The position numbers and the translations under genes are program-made. This document shows positions 15,475-23,958 of a stretch of 64,000 nucleotides of DNA, one piece after another; positions within the stretch are counted from its first letter, which is position 1, and every line of letters begins with the position of its first letter. The DNA is taken from contig NZ_BLXX01000011.1 in assembly GCF_014193515.1 (NCBI RefSeq), positions 124,001 to 188,000 on the forward strand, given 5' to 3'. Under the pieces are notes generated by a model. It saw nothing but the letters and a program-made list of their open reading frames with translations. It was not told the origin of the DNA and did not search any database. This DNA is from Geomonas silvestris. Its GTDB lineage: Bacteria; Desulfobacterota; Desulfuromonadia; Geobacterales; Geobacteraceae.

Positions 15475-18153
15475 TCAGTGCGCCTCGCTCCAGTTGGTAC
15501 CGAAGTTGAGATCGACCTTGAGCGGCACGCGCAAGGGGAGCGCCCCCTCCATCTCGCAGCGCACCAGTTCGGCCATCAGCTCGCGCTCTGCAAGCGGCAC
15601 CTCGAAGACCAGTTCGTCGTGCACCTGCATGATGAGCCGGCTTTTCACCCCCTCGGCCCACATGCGCCGGGTCACCTTGATCATCGCCTCTTTGATGATG
15701 TCGGCGGCCGACCCCTGGATCGGGTAGTTCACCGCGTTGCGCTGGGCAAAGGCCCGTATGTTTCCGTTCTTGCTGGTGATATCCGGGATAGGGAGACGGC
15801 GCCCCAGGATGGTGCGCACGAAACCGGCGATCTCGGCCTCGCGTACGCAGCCGTCCAGAAAGGCGCGCGCCCCGCTGTGGCGCTCGAAGTAGTTGTCGAT
15901 GAAGGCCTTGGCGAGCTTCGGGGTCACCCCGAGCTCCTTTGCCAGGCTGAAGGCCCCCTGCCCGTAGATCACCCCGAAGTTGATCACCTTCGCCTGGCGC
16001 CGCTGCTCGGCGCTCACCAGCTCCGGGAACATCCCGAACACCTCGGCCGCGGTACGCCGGTGGATGTCCTCGCCGGCCGCGAACGCCTCGCAGAAGACCC
16101 GGTCCTCGGAGAGGTGCGCGAGCACCCTGAGCTCGATCTGCGAGTAGTCGGCCGCCAGAAGGAGCGACCCCGGCTCGGCCACGAAGGCCCGCCGGATGTC
16201 GCGCCCCGCCTCGCTGCGGATCGGGATGTTCTGCAGGTTGGGGTCCGAGGAGGAGAGTCTCCCGGTGTTGGTGACCGCCTGGTTGTAGGAGGTGTGGATC
16301 CGGCCGGTCTCCGCTTCCACCAGCCGGGGAAGGGCATCGGTGTAGGTGGACTTGAGCTTCGAGATCGAGCGGTACATGAGTAAAAGCCGCGCCACCTCGT
16401 GCTCCACCGCCAGGCGCTCCAGCTCCTCCACGTTGGTGGACCAGCCGGTCTTCCCCTTGGTCTTCTTCCCCACCGGGAGCATCAATCGCTCGAAGAGCAT
16501 CTCCCCCAGCTGTTTCGGAGAGTTGATGTTGAAGGGGCCGCCGGCCAGCTCGTGGATGCGCGCCTCCAGCTCGACGAGCTCCTTGCCGAAGCCGGTGGAG
16601 AGCTCCCTCATGAGGTCGAGGTCGATCTTCACCCCGGTGAGCTCCATCTCGGCCAGGATCTCCAGAAGCGGCATCTCGGTCTTGAAGAGGAGCTCGGACA
16701 TCCCCTGCTCCTCGACCTTGGGAAGCAGGATCTCGTGCAACAGGTAGGTGGCGTCGGCGTCCTCGCAGCTGTAGGGACCGGCGCGGTCCAGGTCCACCTC
16801 GGAGAAGTTCAACTGCTCCTTGCCGTTGCCGGCCACCTCGTTATAGGAGATCATCCGGTGGTCCAGGTACTGAAGCGCCAGTGCGTCCAGCCCCTGGCTG
16901 CTCCTCCCTGGGTTCTCCAGGTAGGCCGCCAGCATGGTGTCGAGCCAGATCCCCTCCAGCTTCACGCCGGCGCGGCGCAGCACCTGGTAGTCGTACTTGA
17001 GGTTCTGGCCGATCTTGCGGATCCCCGGATCGATCAGAAGCGGCCCCAAGTACTCAAACACCGCCGTTTCGGTGAGCTGTTCGGGGGCCCCCAGGTAGCG
17101 GTGCCCGACCGGGATGTACCACGCCTGGTGCTCCTTATGGCTCACCGCGAAGCCGACGATGCGCGCCTCCATCGGGTTCAAGCTCGTGGTCTCCAGGTCG
17201 ATGGCGAAGGCGCCCGCCTTTTTCAGCTCGGCCGCGAGGGTGCACAGCTCCTCTTCCTCGAGGACCACGTGGTACTCCTCGCAGGAGAGCGTGGCCGAAC
17301 TGGTGAGTTCCTTCATGAGGGTGGTGAAGCCGTACGCGCGGAACAGCTCGGCGAGCTTCTTGGTGTCCGGCGCCGAGACCGAGAGCTCCTCCATGGTGTA
17401 CGCGATGGGGACCTGGCAGTCGATGGTGGCGAGGGTGCGGCAAAGACGCGCCTGGTCGGCGAACTCCACCAGCTTCTCGCTGTTTTTCCCCTTCACCTCG
17501 CCCGCGCGGGAGAGGAGTTCGTCAAGCGATCCGAACTCCTGGATCAGCTTCTTGGCGGTCACCTCGCCGATCCCCGGCACACCCGGGATGTTGTCCGAGG
17601 CGTCCCCCCAAAGGGCGAGGACATCCACCACCCGCTCCGGGGCGACGCCGAACTTCTCGTGCACCTCGGGAATCCCGGTGACCTTGTCCTTCATGGTGTC
17701 CAGGAGCGTCACGTGTCCGCTCACGATCTGCATCAGGTCCTTGTCGCCAGTCACCACCACGCAGTCGAGACCCTTCGCCTCGCACTGGCGCGCGATGGTG
17801 CCGATGATGTCGTCCGCCTCGAAGCCGGAAAGCTCCAGCGCCGGTATGTTGAAGGCGCGCACCATCTCCTTGATCGGCCCAAGCTGCGGCACCAGGTCGT
17901 CGGGCATCGCCGAGCGGGTCGCTTTGTAGGCGGGGAAGAGCTCGTTTCTGAAGGTGTGCTTGCCGGCGTCGAAGACCACCGCCACGTGGGCCGGCGCGTG
18001 GTCCTTCATGACCTTCAAAAGCATCTGGGTGAAACCGTAGAGCGCGTTGGTGGGAAAGCCGGTGGGGGAACTCAGGTGGCGGATGGCGAAGTAGGCCCGG
18101 TAGATATAGGACGAGCCGTCCAGAAGGTACAGCTTCTCACGTTCAGTTGTCAC
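15475..18153 (-). CDS. polA: DNA polymerase I
   Basis: An 892-residue full-length enzyme for repair synthesis and Okazaki fragment maturation. The 5' nuclease domain starts LYLLDGSSYIYRAYF and includes GDKDLMQIV and the helix-hairpin-helix (GDASDNIPGVPGIG). The 3'-5' proofreading domain appears active: IDLETTSLNP, QNLKYDYQVL, YSCEDADATY. Polymerase motif A is AADYSQIELRVLAHLS, motif B RRQAKVINFGVIYG and motif C MQVHDELVFE. The start is GTG, directly abutting the stop of the 57-residue DUF4177 gene, with AGAGGTGG as ribosome site inside that gene's end. The pair is therefore probably translationally coupled. Confidence 0.97.
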   Translation of the reverse strand: MTTEREKLYLLDGSSYIYRAYFAIRHLSSPTGFPTNALYGFTQMLLKVMKDHAPAHVAVVFDAGKHTFRNELFPAYKATRSAMPDDLVPQLGPIKEMVRAFNIPALELSGFEADDIIGTIARQCEAKGLDCVVVTGDKDLMQIVSGHVTLLDTMKDKVTGIPEVHEKFGVAPERVVDVLALWGDASDNIPGVPGIGEVTAKKLIQEFGSLDELLSRAGEVKGKNSEKLVEFADQARLCRTLATIDCQVPIAYTMEELSVSAPDTKKLAELFRAYGFTTLMKELTSSATLSCEEYHVVLEEEELCTLAAELKKAGAFAIDLETTSLNPMEARIVGFAVSHKEHQAWYIPVGHRYLGAPEQLTETAVFEYLGPLLIDPGIRKIGQNLKYDYQVLRRAGVKLEGIWLDTMLAAYLENPGRSSQGLDALALQYLDHRMISYNEVAGNGKEQLNFSEVDLDRAGPYSCEDADATYLLHEILLPKVEEQGMSELLFKTEMPLLEILAEMELTGVKIDLDLMRELSTGFGKELVELEARIHELAGGPFNINSPKQLGEMLFERLMLPVGKKTKGKTGWSTNVEELERLAVEHEVARLLLMYRSISKLKSTYTDALPRLVEAETGRIHTSYNQAVTNTGRLSSSDPNLQNIPIRSEAGRDIRRAFVAEPGSLLLAADYSQIELRVLAHLSEDRVFCEAFAAGEDIHRRTAAEVFGMFPELVSAEQRRQAKVINFGVIYGQGAFSLAKELGVTPKLAKAFIDNYFERHSGARAFLDGCVREAEIAGFVRTILGRRLPIPDITSKNGNIRAFAQRNAVNYPIQGSAADIIKEAMIKVTRRMWAEGVKSRLIMQVHDELVFEVPLAERELMAELVRCEMEGALPLRVPLKVDLNFGTNWSEAH

Positions 18154-18327
18154 CTAGTCCACCTCTTTGGTAAAGATGACGAAGGCCATGGCGGGACGCC
18201 GGCTCGAGTCGCGCATGGCGAACTGCAGCGTGTCGAACTTCCACCCTTGGGCGGTGAGCCCGTTTAAAGCTTCCTCGATGGTTTCATCTGTGACGTCGCC
18301 TAGTTCAACGACCTTGTACTGCAGCAT
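18154..18327 (-). CDS. DUF4177-like small protein coupled to polA
   Basis: A 57-residue reading frame starting MLQYKVVELGDVTDETIEEA. The pattern (Y-K-V-V, a helix with ALNGLTAQGWKFDTL, then a final beta strand MAFVIFTKE) is that of DUF4177, a small family of unknown role in which the 'LN.l...GW.l' core is typical. It has a good ribosome site (GAGGAGC) and its TAG is followed at once by the GTG of polA. It is likely real on motif, spacing and ribosome site, although very short. It may serve to set polA translation or have its own role. Confidence 0.75.
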   Translation of the reverse strand: MLQYKVVELGDVTDETIEEALNGLTAQGWKFDTLQFAMRDSSRRPAMAFVIFTKEVD

Positions 18328-18360
18328 AGGTGCTCCTCATCATTGCTTTTTTCCGGAGTC

Positions 18361-18389
18361 ATAGTAGCCCATAAGCACGCGTCCTTCAA
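18361..18389 (-). promoter_or_regulatory. Promoter of the DUF4177-polA unit
   Basis: On the minus strand, TTGAAG, a 17-base spacer and TACTAT, 34 bases before the DUF4177 start. It lies back to back with the promoter of the divergent 57-residue gene. Confidence 0.45.
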
Positions 18390-18400
18390 GGCGAAAGTTG

Positions 18401-18428
18401 TTGCAATACCCGGCATAACTGCTATGAT
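18401..18428 (+). promoter_or_regulatory. Promoter of the 57-residue gene at 18512
   Basis: TTGCAA, a 16-base spacer and TATGAT (five of six -10 bases), followed by an untranslated leader of about 75 bases that contains a CGTCAACGTCAAC direct repeat. Confidence 0.45.
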
Positions 18429-18511
18429 TTGGGAAACTCAAAAAGGGGGGTGTTCAGGGTCAGTAGACAGTCGCGTCAACGTCAACAACCAGGTTATAAA
18501 GGGGAGTCAGC

Positions 18512-18685
18512 ATGGTACAGAGCGAAGAAGTAAGGATTGACAAACTGGCGCAGCAAGCGGAACTCAACCTGGAAATCGACTATGAAAGAAGAGACCTCAA
18601 AGCACAGAGAGAACTGACCAAGCAGCATCTCTACGACGGATCCAAGAAGCTCAAGCACACCGTACCAAAAGGAAAACGCATATAA
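18512..18685 (+). CDS. Small charged protein of unknown function
   Basis: A 57-residue, highly charged, helical reading frame (begins MVQSEEVRIDKLAQQAELNL, ends TVPKGKRI). It has GGGGAG at the correct distance from the ATG, its own promoter and a hairpin after the stop. No membrane segment or cysteine is present. I do not recognise the family. The charge pattern with heptad-like leucines suggests a short coiled coil. It is divergent from DUF4177-polA and upstream of hsp20. Confidence 0.6.
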   Translation: MVQSEEVRIDKLAQQAELNLEIDYERRDLKAQRELTKQHLYDGSKKLKHTVPKGKRI

Positions 18686-18710
18686 CGGGCAGCCAGCCCA
18701 GTTAATATCG

Positions 18711-18747
18711 GGGAGGGGGTTGACATTCAGCCTCCTCCCCCTTTAAT
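18711..18747 (+). promoter_or_regulatory. hsp20 promoter embedded in a GC-rich hairpin
   Basis: TTGACA (18720-18725), a 16-base spacer and TTTAAT (18742-18747, five of six) form a strong sigma-70-like promoter. The -35 lies in the loop of a hairpin whose arms are a GGGGAGG run at about 18711 and CCTCCTCCCC (18731-18740), followed by CTTTAATTT. The hairpin may end transcripts from the small upstream gene. No CIRCE element was seen. Confidence 0.6.
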
Positions 18748-18780
18748 TTCTGAGACAGTAGGTACCACCGGAGGTGAGTG

Positions 18781-19218
18781 ATGGCGATCGTCAAGTACAA
18801 CCCGCTGAACGAGCTGCGCACCATGCAGGACAAGATGAACCGGCTTCTGGACCTGGCCTGGACCCGCGAGGTCGGCGACGAACTGCGCGAAGGGGTCTGG
18901 CTCCCGCCGGCGGACATCTACGAGGACGATAGCACGGTCACCATCAAGGTCGAGGTTCCCGACCTGGAGCAGAAAGACCTCGAGATCAGGGTCGAGGAAA
19001 ACGCCCTGACCATCAAGGGGGAAAGGCGCCACCGCCCCGAGATCCTTACCGAGAACTTCCACCGCATCGAGCGCTACTTCGGCCCGTTCCAGCGCTCCTT
19101 CTCACTCTCGCCCGACCTGGACCGCGACAACATCGCGATCAGCTGCGATCTGGGCATCCTCACCATCACCATCCCCAAGACCTCGAGTCACAGCGCCGGC
19201 ATCACCGTCGAGCTCTAG
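18781..19218 (+). CDS. Small heat-shock protein, Hsp20/alpha-crystallin family
   Basis: A 145-residue ATP-independent chaperone that holds unfolding proteins. A short N-terminal helix (NELRTMQDKMNRLLDLAW) precedes the alpha-crystallin domain: WLPPADIYEDDSTVTIKVEVP, then ALTIKGERR, and the final 'CDLGILTITIPK' with the GxLxITIPK motif. A GTG three bases earlier is possible, but the ATG at 18781 has GGAGGTGAG in place. Its stop lies one base from the end of the convergent sulfur transferase gene, leaving no room for a separate terminator. Confidence 0.93.
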   Translation: MAIVKYNPLNELRTMQDKMNRLLDLAWTREVGDELREGVWLPPADIYEDDSTVTIKVEVPDLEQKDLEIRVEENALTIKGERRHRPEILTENFHRIERYFGPFQRSFSLSPDLDRDNIAISCDLGILTITIPKTSSHSAGITVEL

Positions 19219-19219
19219 C

Positions 19220-20026
19220 TTACGACTCGTTCATGCTCCCGGTGCGGTACCCCTGGAGATCGAGCGCCACGTAGGTGAAGCCGGCCGCCTTGAAGAACTC
19301 CAGGGTGCGCCGGCGCAGCTCGGGATCCAGGAGGCGCTCCAGCTCCTTATCGGAGAGCTCGATCCGGGCGGTCTCCTGGTGAAAGCGCACCCGGTACACC
19401 GTGAACCCCTCCTTCTTCAGGAACTCCTCGCAGCGCTCCACCTGGTTCAGGCGCCCCTCGGTGATCTCGGTCCCGTACGGGAAGCGGCTCGCCAGGCAGG
19501 CGTAGGCCTGCTTCTCGGCGGTGGGGAGCCCAAGGCGCCGGCTCAGTTCACGGATCTCGGACTTGCTCAACCCGGACTCCAAAAGCGGTGAGCGCACCCC
19601 CAGCTCGCCCGCCGCGGTGCGCCCGGGGCGGAAGTCGCCAAGGTCGTCGGTGTTGCTGCCGTCGAGGACGGCCGCCAGGCCCGCCTCCCCCGCCTTGGCG
19701 CGGCACAGGCTGAAGAGCTCGTGTTTGCAGTGGTAGCAGCGGTTTTTCGGGTTGTGGCTGAAACCGGGAATCTCCAGTTCGTTCGATTCCACCAGGATCT
19801 GCCGGGCGCCGATGGAAAGGGCGAGCTTTTTCGCCTCCTCGAGCTCCGACTCGGGATAGGTCGGCGAGGTGGCGGTGAGCGCCAGCACCTGCTCGGGGCC
19901 GAGCGTATCCTGCGCCACCTTGAGCAGGAAGGTCGAATCCACCCCGCCGGAGAAGGCGACCAGCACCGAGCCCAGCTCGCGCAGCAGGTTCTGCAGATTT
20001 TCGTATTTCTGATCCAGGGTTTCCAT
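19220..20026 (-). CDS. larE: LarE-type ATP-dependent sulfur transferase
   Basis: A 268-residue PP-loop enzyme (AFSGGVDSTFLL, residues 24-35). In the LarE family it adenylates and thiolates pyridinium dicarboxylate mononucleotide during assembly of the nickel-pincer cofactor of lactate racemase. The cysteine CLASRFPYG (Cys177) matches the family's sulfur donor position. Two more cysteines lie in NRCYHC (Cys97, Cys100), the three-cysteine pattern of the [4Fe-4S] LarE described from Thermotoga. The frame is open to 20125; the ATG at 20026 has GGGAGGACC before it. No larA, larB or larC is in the window, so the acceptor in this organism is uncertain. Confidence 0.82.
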   Translation of the reverse strand: METLDQKYENLQNLLRELGSVLVAFSGGVDSTFLLKVAQDTLGPEQVLALTATSPTYPESELEEAKKLALSIGARQILVESNELEIPGFSHNPKNRCYHCKHELFSLCRAKAGEAGLAAVLDGSNTDDLGDFRPGRTAAGELGVRSPLLESGLSKSEIRELSRRLGLPTAEKQAYACLASRFPYGTEITEGRLNQVERCEEFLKKEGFTVYRVRFHQETARIELSDKELERLLDPELRRRTLEFFKAAGFTYVALDLQGYRTGSMNES

Positions 20027-20183
20027 CCAGGTCCTCCCGATTATCGGATGTTGGTTGGTAGTTGAGCTGCCGCCGGCCGGGGACTGGCTCCACCAGGTCC
20101 TGTCCCCTTTGGTTACGGACTGCAACCGGAAGCGGCCGCAAGATGGTGGCAGCTCGCGGCCGTCCCGTCAAGTGGCGCTGCTG

Positions 20184-20223
20184 AAAAAAGCAGATCCCCA
20201 AAAGCGGCTAGGCAATGGGGATC
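20184..20223 (-). terminator. Terminator of the Rrf2 gene
   Basis: On the minus strand, GATCCCC pairs with GGGGATC across a 17-base loop and is followed within three bases by six T residues. It lies 47 bases after the regulator's stop. Confidence 0.65.
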
Positions 20224-20269
20224 CGGTAGTTCCTTGGAGTGCCGGCACGGATGTGCCGAGCGGCTTTTG

Positions 20270-20728
20270 CTAGATGAAGTACATGAAGCGGTGGTCCTGC
20301 TCGCGCTTGATGCCCAGGGACTCGCCGCGCTCGCAGAGCGTCTTCAGGGTGACCGAGTCGAAGAACTCGTTCAGCTTCGCGTTGGACTCCTCCCAGACCG
20401 TCTGTGTCACGCAACTTCCGTCGAAGCTGCACTCCCCCTTCTTGCGGCCGGTGCAGTCCACCAGAAGGGTGTCCCCCTCGGTCGCCTCGATCACCGCGCG
20501 CACGGTGATCTCCTCCGGGCTCTTCGCCAGGCAGTAGCCACCCTGCGGCCCGCGCTTGCTCTTCAGGATGCCGTGTTTCTTGAGCCCCTGGAAGATCTGC
20601 TCCAGGTAGCGCGGCGAGATGTCCTGGCGACGCGAGATGTCCTGGATCTGGGCCGGCTGGCTCCCGGCGTTGTATGCTATGTCGAAAAGTGCCCTCAGCC
20701 CGTAACGGCTTTTGGTGGAGAGTCTCAT
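20270..20728 (-). CDS. Rrf2/IscR-family transcription regulator
   Basis: A 152-residue winged helix-turn-helix regulator. The N-terminus MRLSTKSRYGLRALFDIA and the recognition region ISRRQDISPRYLEQIFQGLK plus wing RGPQGGYCLAK are typical Rrf2. Three cysteines (DCTGRKKGECSFDGSC, spacing 7 and 5) sit where IscR holds its Fe-S cluster (spacing 5 and 5), so cluster sensing is possible. Other Rrf2 subclasses (CymR, NsrR) remain open. It is monocistronic with its own promoter and terminator; no isc or suf genes adjoin it. Confidence 0.88.
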   Translation of the reverse strand: MRLSTKSRYGLRALFDIAYNAGSQPAQIQDISRRQDISPRYLEQIFQGLKKHGILKSKRGPQGGYCLAKSPEEITVRAVIEATEGDTLLVDCTGRKKGECSFDGSCVTQTVWEESNAKLNEFFDSVTLKTLCERGESLGIKREQDHRFMYFI

Positions 20729-20758
20729 GGGTAGTCCCCCGCTTCGGTAGTTAAGGCG

Positions 20759-20787
20759 AGACTACAGTACCACAGATATCATGTCAA
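20759..20787 (-). promoter_or_regulatory. Promoter of the Rrf2 gene
   Basis: Perfect TTGACA, a 17-base spacer and TAGTCT on the minus strand, 30 bases before the start. AT-rich flank (AATATATACATGATG) just upstream. Autoregulation is common in this family and would need an operator here. Confidence 0.6.
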
Positions 20788-20835
20788 GAATATATACATG
20801 ATGGCGCGCAGCATCCCACACGAAGCCCTAAGGAT

Positions 20836-21045
20836 TTACCAGTAGCGCTGCGGCGGCTCCACCCTCCCCTGCCGTACGATCTCCGCGTCGACCACCTTGA
20901 AGACGTCTCCGTACTGGTTGGTCCAGGTGTCCCCCTCCTCAAGCGGCATAGGAACCTCGCGCGCGCCCAGGAAGACCTCGTCGTTGCCCAGGTAGGCGTA
21001 CCACTCCAGGCTGCCGTTCATCCAGATCTTGTTCTTGATTTCCAT
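20836..21045 (-). CDS. Conserved-looking small protein of unknown function
   Basis: A 69-residue soluble protein (begins MEIKNKIWMNGSLEWYAYLG, ends EPPQRYW) with a good ribosome site (GGAGGGGATA). It is rich in Trp, Tyr and acidic residues and looks like a single small beta-rich fold; GDTWTNQYGDVFKVV suggests a compact barrel. I do not recognise a family. It lies alone between the Rrf2 gene and the divergent dapF. Confidence 0.65.
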   Translation of the reverse strand: MEIKNKIWMNGSLEWYAYLGNDEVFLGAREVPMPLEEGDTWTNQYGDVFKVVDAEIVRQGRVEPPQRYW

Positions 21046-21178
21046 ATCCCCTCCGGTCGCCGTTTTTTTCCGATCTTACTTAAAAGGATGCGGCGAGGTC
21101 AAGGACGCCGGTTTTTTCTTGTTGGCGTCTGCGGATTTTGTTATTAGAGAGAGATACTACCAATCGGGGGCTTTTCAT

Positions 21179-22015
21179 ATGAAATTCACAAAGATGCAGG
21201 GCGCTGGCAACGACTACGTGTACGTGAACTGTTTCGAGGAGCAGGTGGCCGACCCGGCGGCGGTGGCCGTCAAGGTTTCCAACCGCAACTTCGGCATCGG
21301 CTCGGATGGCCTCATCCTGATCATGCCGAGCGACCAGGCCGACGTCAGGATGCGCATGTTCAACTCGGACGGCTCGGAGAGCGAGATGTGCGGTAACGGC
21401 ATCCGCTGCGTCGCCAAGTACGCCTACGACCACGGCATCGTGGCGAAGAAAGAGATCACCGCCGAGACCGGCGCAGGGATCCTGACCCTGCAGCTCTTCA
21501 CCAACGCCGCTAACAAGGTCGACAAGGTGCGCGTCAACATGGGACCGCCGCGCCTGACCCGTGCCGAGATCCCGATGCAGGGGAGCCCCGCGGAAAAGGT
21601 GATCAACGTGCCGCTCAACATCCTGCACTCCACCTTCAACATCACCTGCGCCTCGATGGGGAACCCGCACTGCGTGATCTTCGTGGACGACGTCGAGAAC
21701 CTCCAGGTCGAGAAGTACGGCCCGCTCATCGAGAACCACGAGCTGTTCCCGCGCCGCACCAACGTGGAATTCGTGCAGATCATCTCGCGCACCGAAATCC
21801 GCCAGCGCACCTGGGAGCGCGGCGCCGGCGAGACGCTTGCCTGCGGCACCGGCTCCAGCGCGGTGACCGCCGCCTGCGTCCTGAACGGGCTCACCGAGAA
21901 GAAGATCCTGAACCACCTCTCCGGCGGCGACCTGGAGATGGAGTGGGCCGAAGACGGCAACATCTACATGACCGGCCCCGCGGTCGAGGTCTTTAGCGGC
22001 GAGATCGCGATCTAG
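21179..22015 (+). CDS. dapF: Diaminopimelate epimerase
   Basis: A 278-residue enzyme that converts LL- to meso-diaminopimelate for lysine and peptidoglycan synthesis. Both catalytic cysteines are present: Cys71 in SEMCGNGIRC and Cys222 in ETLACGTGSS. The N-terminus MKFTKMQGAGNDYVYVN and the NFGIGSDGL motif are standard. The open frame runs upstream to 21029, but family homology begins at 21179. A terminator follows at once, so it is expressed separately from the HIT gene. Confidence 0.96.
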   Translation: MKFTKMQGAGNDYVYVNCFEEQVADPAAVAVKVSNRNFGIGSDGLILIMPSDQADVRMRMFNSDGSESEMCGNGIRCVAKYAYDHGIVAKKEITAETGAGILTLQLFTNAANKVDKVRVNMGPPRLTRAEIPMQGSPAEKVINVPLNILHSTFNITCASMGNPHCVIFVDDVENLQVEKYGPLIENHELFPRRTNVEFVQIISRTEIRQRTWERGAGETLACGTGSSAVTAACVLNGLTEKKILNHLSGGDLEMEWAEDGNIYMTGPAVEVFSGEIAI

Positions 22016-22080
22016 CCGTTGCTCCCGGCGCCGTCTTCCGGCGTCTAGCACTTTTTTTCGAGTCTGCACTGTCCACTACA

Positions 22081-22117
22081 CCGGCTGCCCCGGCCCTTTC
22101 GGGGCAGCCGGTTTTTT
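22081..22117 (+). terminator. Terminator of dapF
   Basis: Perfect 11-bp stem (CCGGCTGCCCC with GGGGCAGCCGG), 9-base loop, then seven T residues. Confidence 0.93.
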
Positions 22118-22131
22118 TCAAGGAGCCCCCC

Positions 22132-22575
22132 GTGAGCAGCGTCCCCAACTGCCCCATCTGCACCAAGTGGCAGGACGACCCCGACCAGCGGGTCATCGAA
22201 CTCACCCAGACCAAGGTGTCCCTGAACCGCGACCAGTTCTTCAAAGGCTACTGCTTCGTCTTCGCCAAGGACCACGTCACCGAGTTGTTCCACCTCGACG
22301 AGGTGCTGCGCAACCAGGTCATGGCCGAGGTCAACGCCGTGGCGCAGGTCCTTTACAACCTGTTCGCCCCGGATAAAATCAACTACGAATTGCTGGGGAA
22401 CATGGCACCGCATATGCACTGGCACATCGTGCCGCGCTTCGCCAGCGACCCCCTCTGGCCCCGCCCGCACTGGAGCGAGCCGCACCAGGAGCTGCTGCTT
22501 ACCCCGCAGGAGTACCGCGAGCGTGCCGCAGCGATCAAAGCCCAGCTGAACAAGGAGTTTCCGTGGACCTGTTAG
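22132..22575 (+). CDS. HIT-family nucleotide hydrolase
   Basis: A 147-residue histidine triad protein with the catalytic HMHWHIVPR motif; family members hydrolyse dinucleoside polyphosphates or nucleoside phosphoramidates. CPIC near the N-terminus may bind metal. Start is GTG with AAGGAG before it; the dapF terminator ends 14 bases upstream, so a promoter must lie within or before it. The end overlaps the nfo start by 13 bases, indicating coupling. A second, shorter HIT gene occurs at 51413. Confidence 0.88.
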   Translation: MSSVPNCPICTKWQDDPDQRVIELTQTKVSLNRDQFFKGYCFVFAKDHVTELFHLDEVLRNQVMAEVNAVAQVLYNLFAPDKINYELLGNMAPHMHWHIVPRFASDPLWPRPHWSEPHQELLLTPQEYRERAAAIKAQLNKEFPWTC

Positions 22576-23414
22576 GCGCACACGTATCGATCGCCGGCGG
22601 CATCTACAACGCCCCCGAGCGCGGGGTCGCGGCCACCTGCAACGCGATCCAGCTCTTCACCCAGAATGCCAACCAGTGGCGCGGCAAGATGGTCTCCGAA
22701 GCGGACGCCCGGCTTTTCCAGGAGAAGCTCGCGGCATGCGGCATCGCCGACGTGGTAAGCCACGACATCTACCTGATCAACCTGGCCGCGGCACCCGGCG
22801 AGACCCGCGACAAGAGCCTCGTAGCGTTCCGTGAGGAGATGGAGCGCTGCGCCCGCCTGGGGATCAGGAAGATCGTCATGCACCCCGGCTCCCACAACGG
22901 CGACGGCGAGGCGGTCGGGATCCGGCGCATCTGCGAGGCCTTCGACGACCTCTTCACCCAGGTGCCGCAGTTCACCGGAAAGGTGCTCCTTGAGAACACC
23001 GCCGGCCAGGGGACCAACCTGGGCTACCGCTTCGAGCACCTCAAGGCGATCATCGAAGGGACCTCCTTCAAGGAGCGCTTCGGGGTCTGCATCGACACCT
23101 GCCATGCCTTCGCCGCGGGGTATCCGATCTCCGAGCGCGACGGCTACCTGCGCAGCTTCGACGAGCTGGACCAGGCGGTGGGGCTTGAAAACGTCCAGGC
23201 CTTCCATCTGAACGACTCCAAGAAGGGGCTCGGCTGCAAGGTGGACCGCCACGAACACATCGGCTCCGGTGCCCTTGGCCTCGAGACCTTCCGGCTCCTT
23301 TTGAACGACGAGCGCTTCGTCGCGGTGCCGAAGTTCCTGGAGACCCCGAAGGGGGACGACGACGAGATGGACCGGGTCAACCTGAAGCTCTTGCGCAGCC
23401 TGATCGGCACCTGA
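22563..23414 (+). CDS. nfo: Endonuclease IV (AP endonuclease)
   Basis: A 283-residue TIM-barrel repair enzyme that cuts DNA at abasic sites using three zinc ions. Seen: [18 protein letters not shown] at the N-terminus, [21 protein letters not shown] with the metal-binding Glu, [22 protein letters not shown] and the [11 protein letters not shown] motif. The start is a GTG inside the end of the HIT gene with AAGGAG upstream. It belongs to a plus-strand run of repair and clean-up genes. Confidence 0.95.
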   Translation: MDLLGAHVSIAGGIYNAPERGVAATCNAIQLFTQNANQWRGKMVSEADARLFQEKLAACGIADVVSHDIYLINLAAAPGETRDKSLVAFREEMERCARLGIRKIVMHPGSHNGDGEAVGIRRICEAFDDLFTQVPQFTGKVLLENTAGQGTNLGYRFEHLKAIIEGTSFKERFGVCIDTCHAFAAGYPISERDGYLRSFDELDQAVGLENVQAFHLNDSKKGLGCKVDRHEHIGSGALGLETFRLLLNDERFVAVPKFLETPKGDDDEMDRVNLKLLRSLIGT

Positions 23415-23439
23415 TCTGACACAAGTCACGGGGGAAGCC

Positions 23440-23958
23440 ATGCCGGAGAGGATCGAAATTGTCACGGGAGACATCACCCGGCTCGCGGTGGACGCCATTG
23501 TGAACGCAGCCAGCAGCTCGCTTTTGGGGGGCGGCGGCGTGGACGGCGCGATCCACCGCGCCGCGGGACCCGAGCTTCTTGCCGAGTGCCGCACCCTGAA
23601 CGGCTGTCCGACCGGCGAGGCGCGGCTCACCAAGGGGTACCGGCTCCCGGCACGTCACGTGATCCACACCGTGGGCCCGGTCTGGCACGGTGGGAAGCAG
23701 GGCGAGCCGGAACTGCTGCGCAGCTGCTACCGGAACTGTTTTGCCATCGCGCGGCAGCAGGGCTTTTCCAGCGTAGCCTTCCCCGCCATCAGCACCGGGG
23801 TCTACCGCTACCCGCTCCTCGAGGCCTGCCGCATCGCCGTCGAAGAGGCCCGGGCTGCCCTGGCCGAAAATCCCAAGCTTAAGAAGGTCTATTTCGTCGC
23901 GTTCTCGGACGAGGCCCAACGGGCCTATCAGGACGCGTTTCAGGAGGTACGTTCGTGA
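23440..23958 (+). CDS. Macro-domain protein, probable O-acetyl-ADP-ribose deacetylase
   Basis: A 172-residue single macro domain of the MacroD/YmdB type: [20 protein letters not shown], the catalytic loop [34 protein letters not shown] and [12 protein letters not shown]. These enzymes remove acetyl or ADP-ribose groups from O-acetyl-ADP-ribose and modified proteins. The start has GGGGGAAG upstream. Its stop overlaps the next start by four bases, so it is coupled to dtd. Confidence 0.93.
   Translation: MPERIEIVTGDITRLAVDAIVNAASSSLLGGGGVDGAIHRAAGPELLAECRTLNGCPTGEARLTKGYRLPARHVIHTVGPVWHGGKQGEPELLRSCYRNCFAIARQQGFSSVAFPAISTGVYRYPLLEACRIAVEEARAALAENPKLKKVYFVAFSDEAQRAYQDAFQEVRS

Noticed and set aside
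16399-18267. Plus-strand frame of 622 codons opposite polA
   Set aside because: Composition (His, Leu, Val, Gly) is typical of antisense frames in high-GC genes; polA is complete on the other strand.
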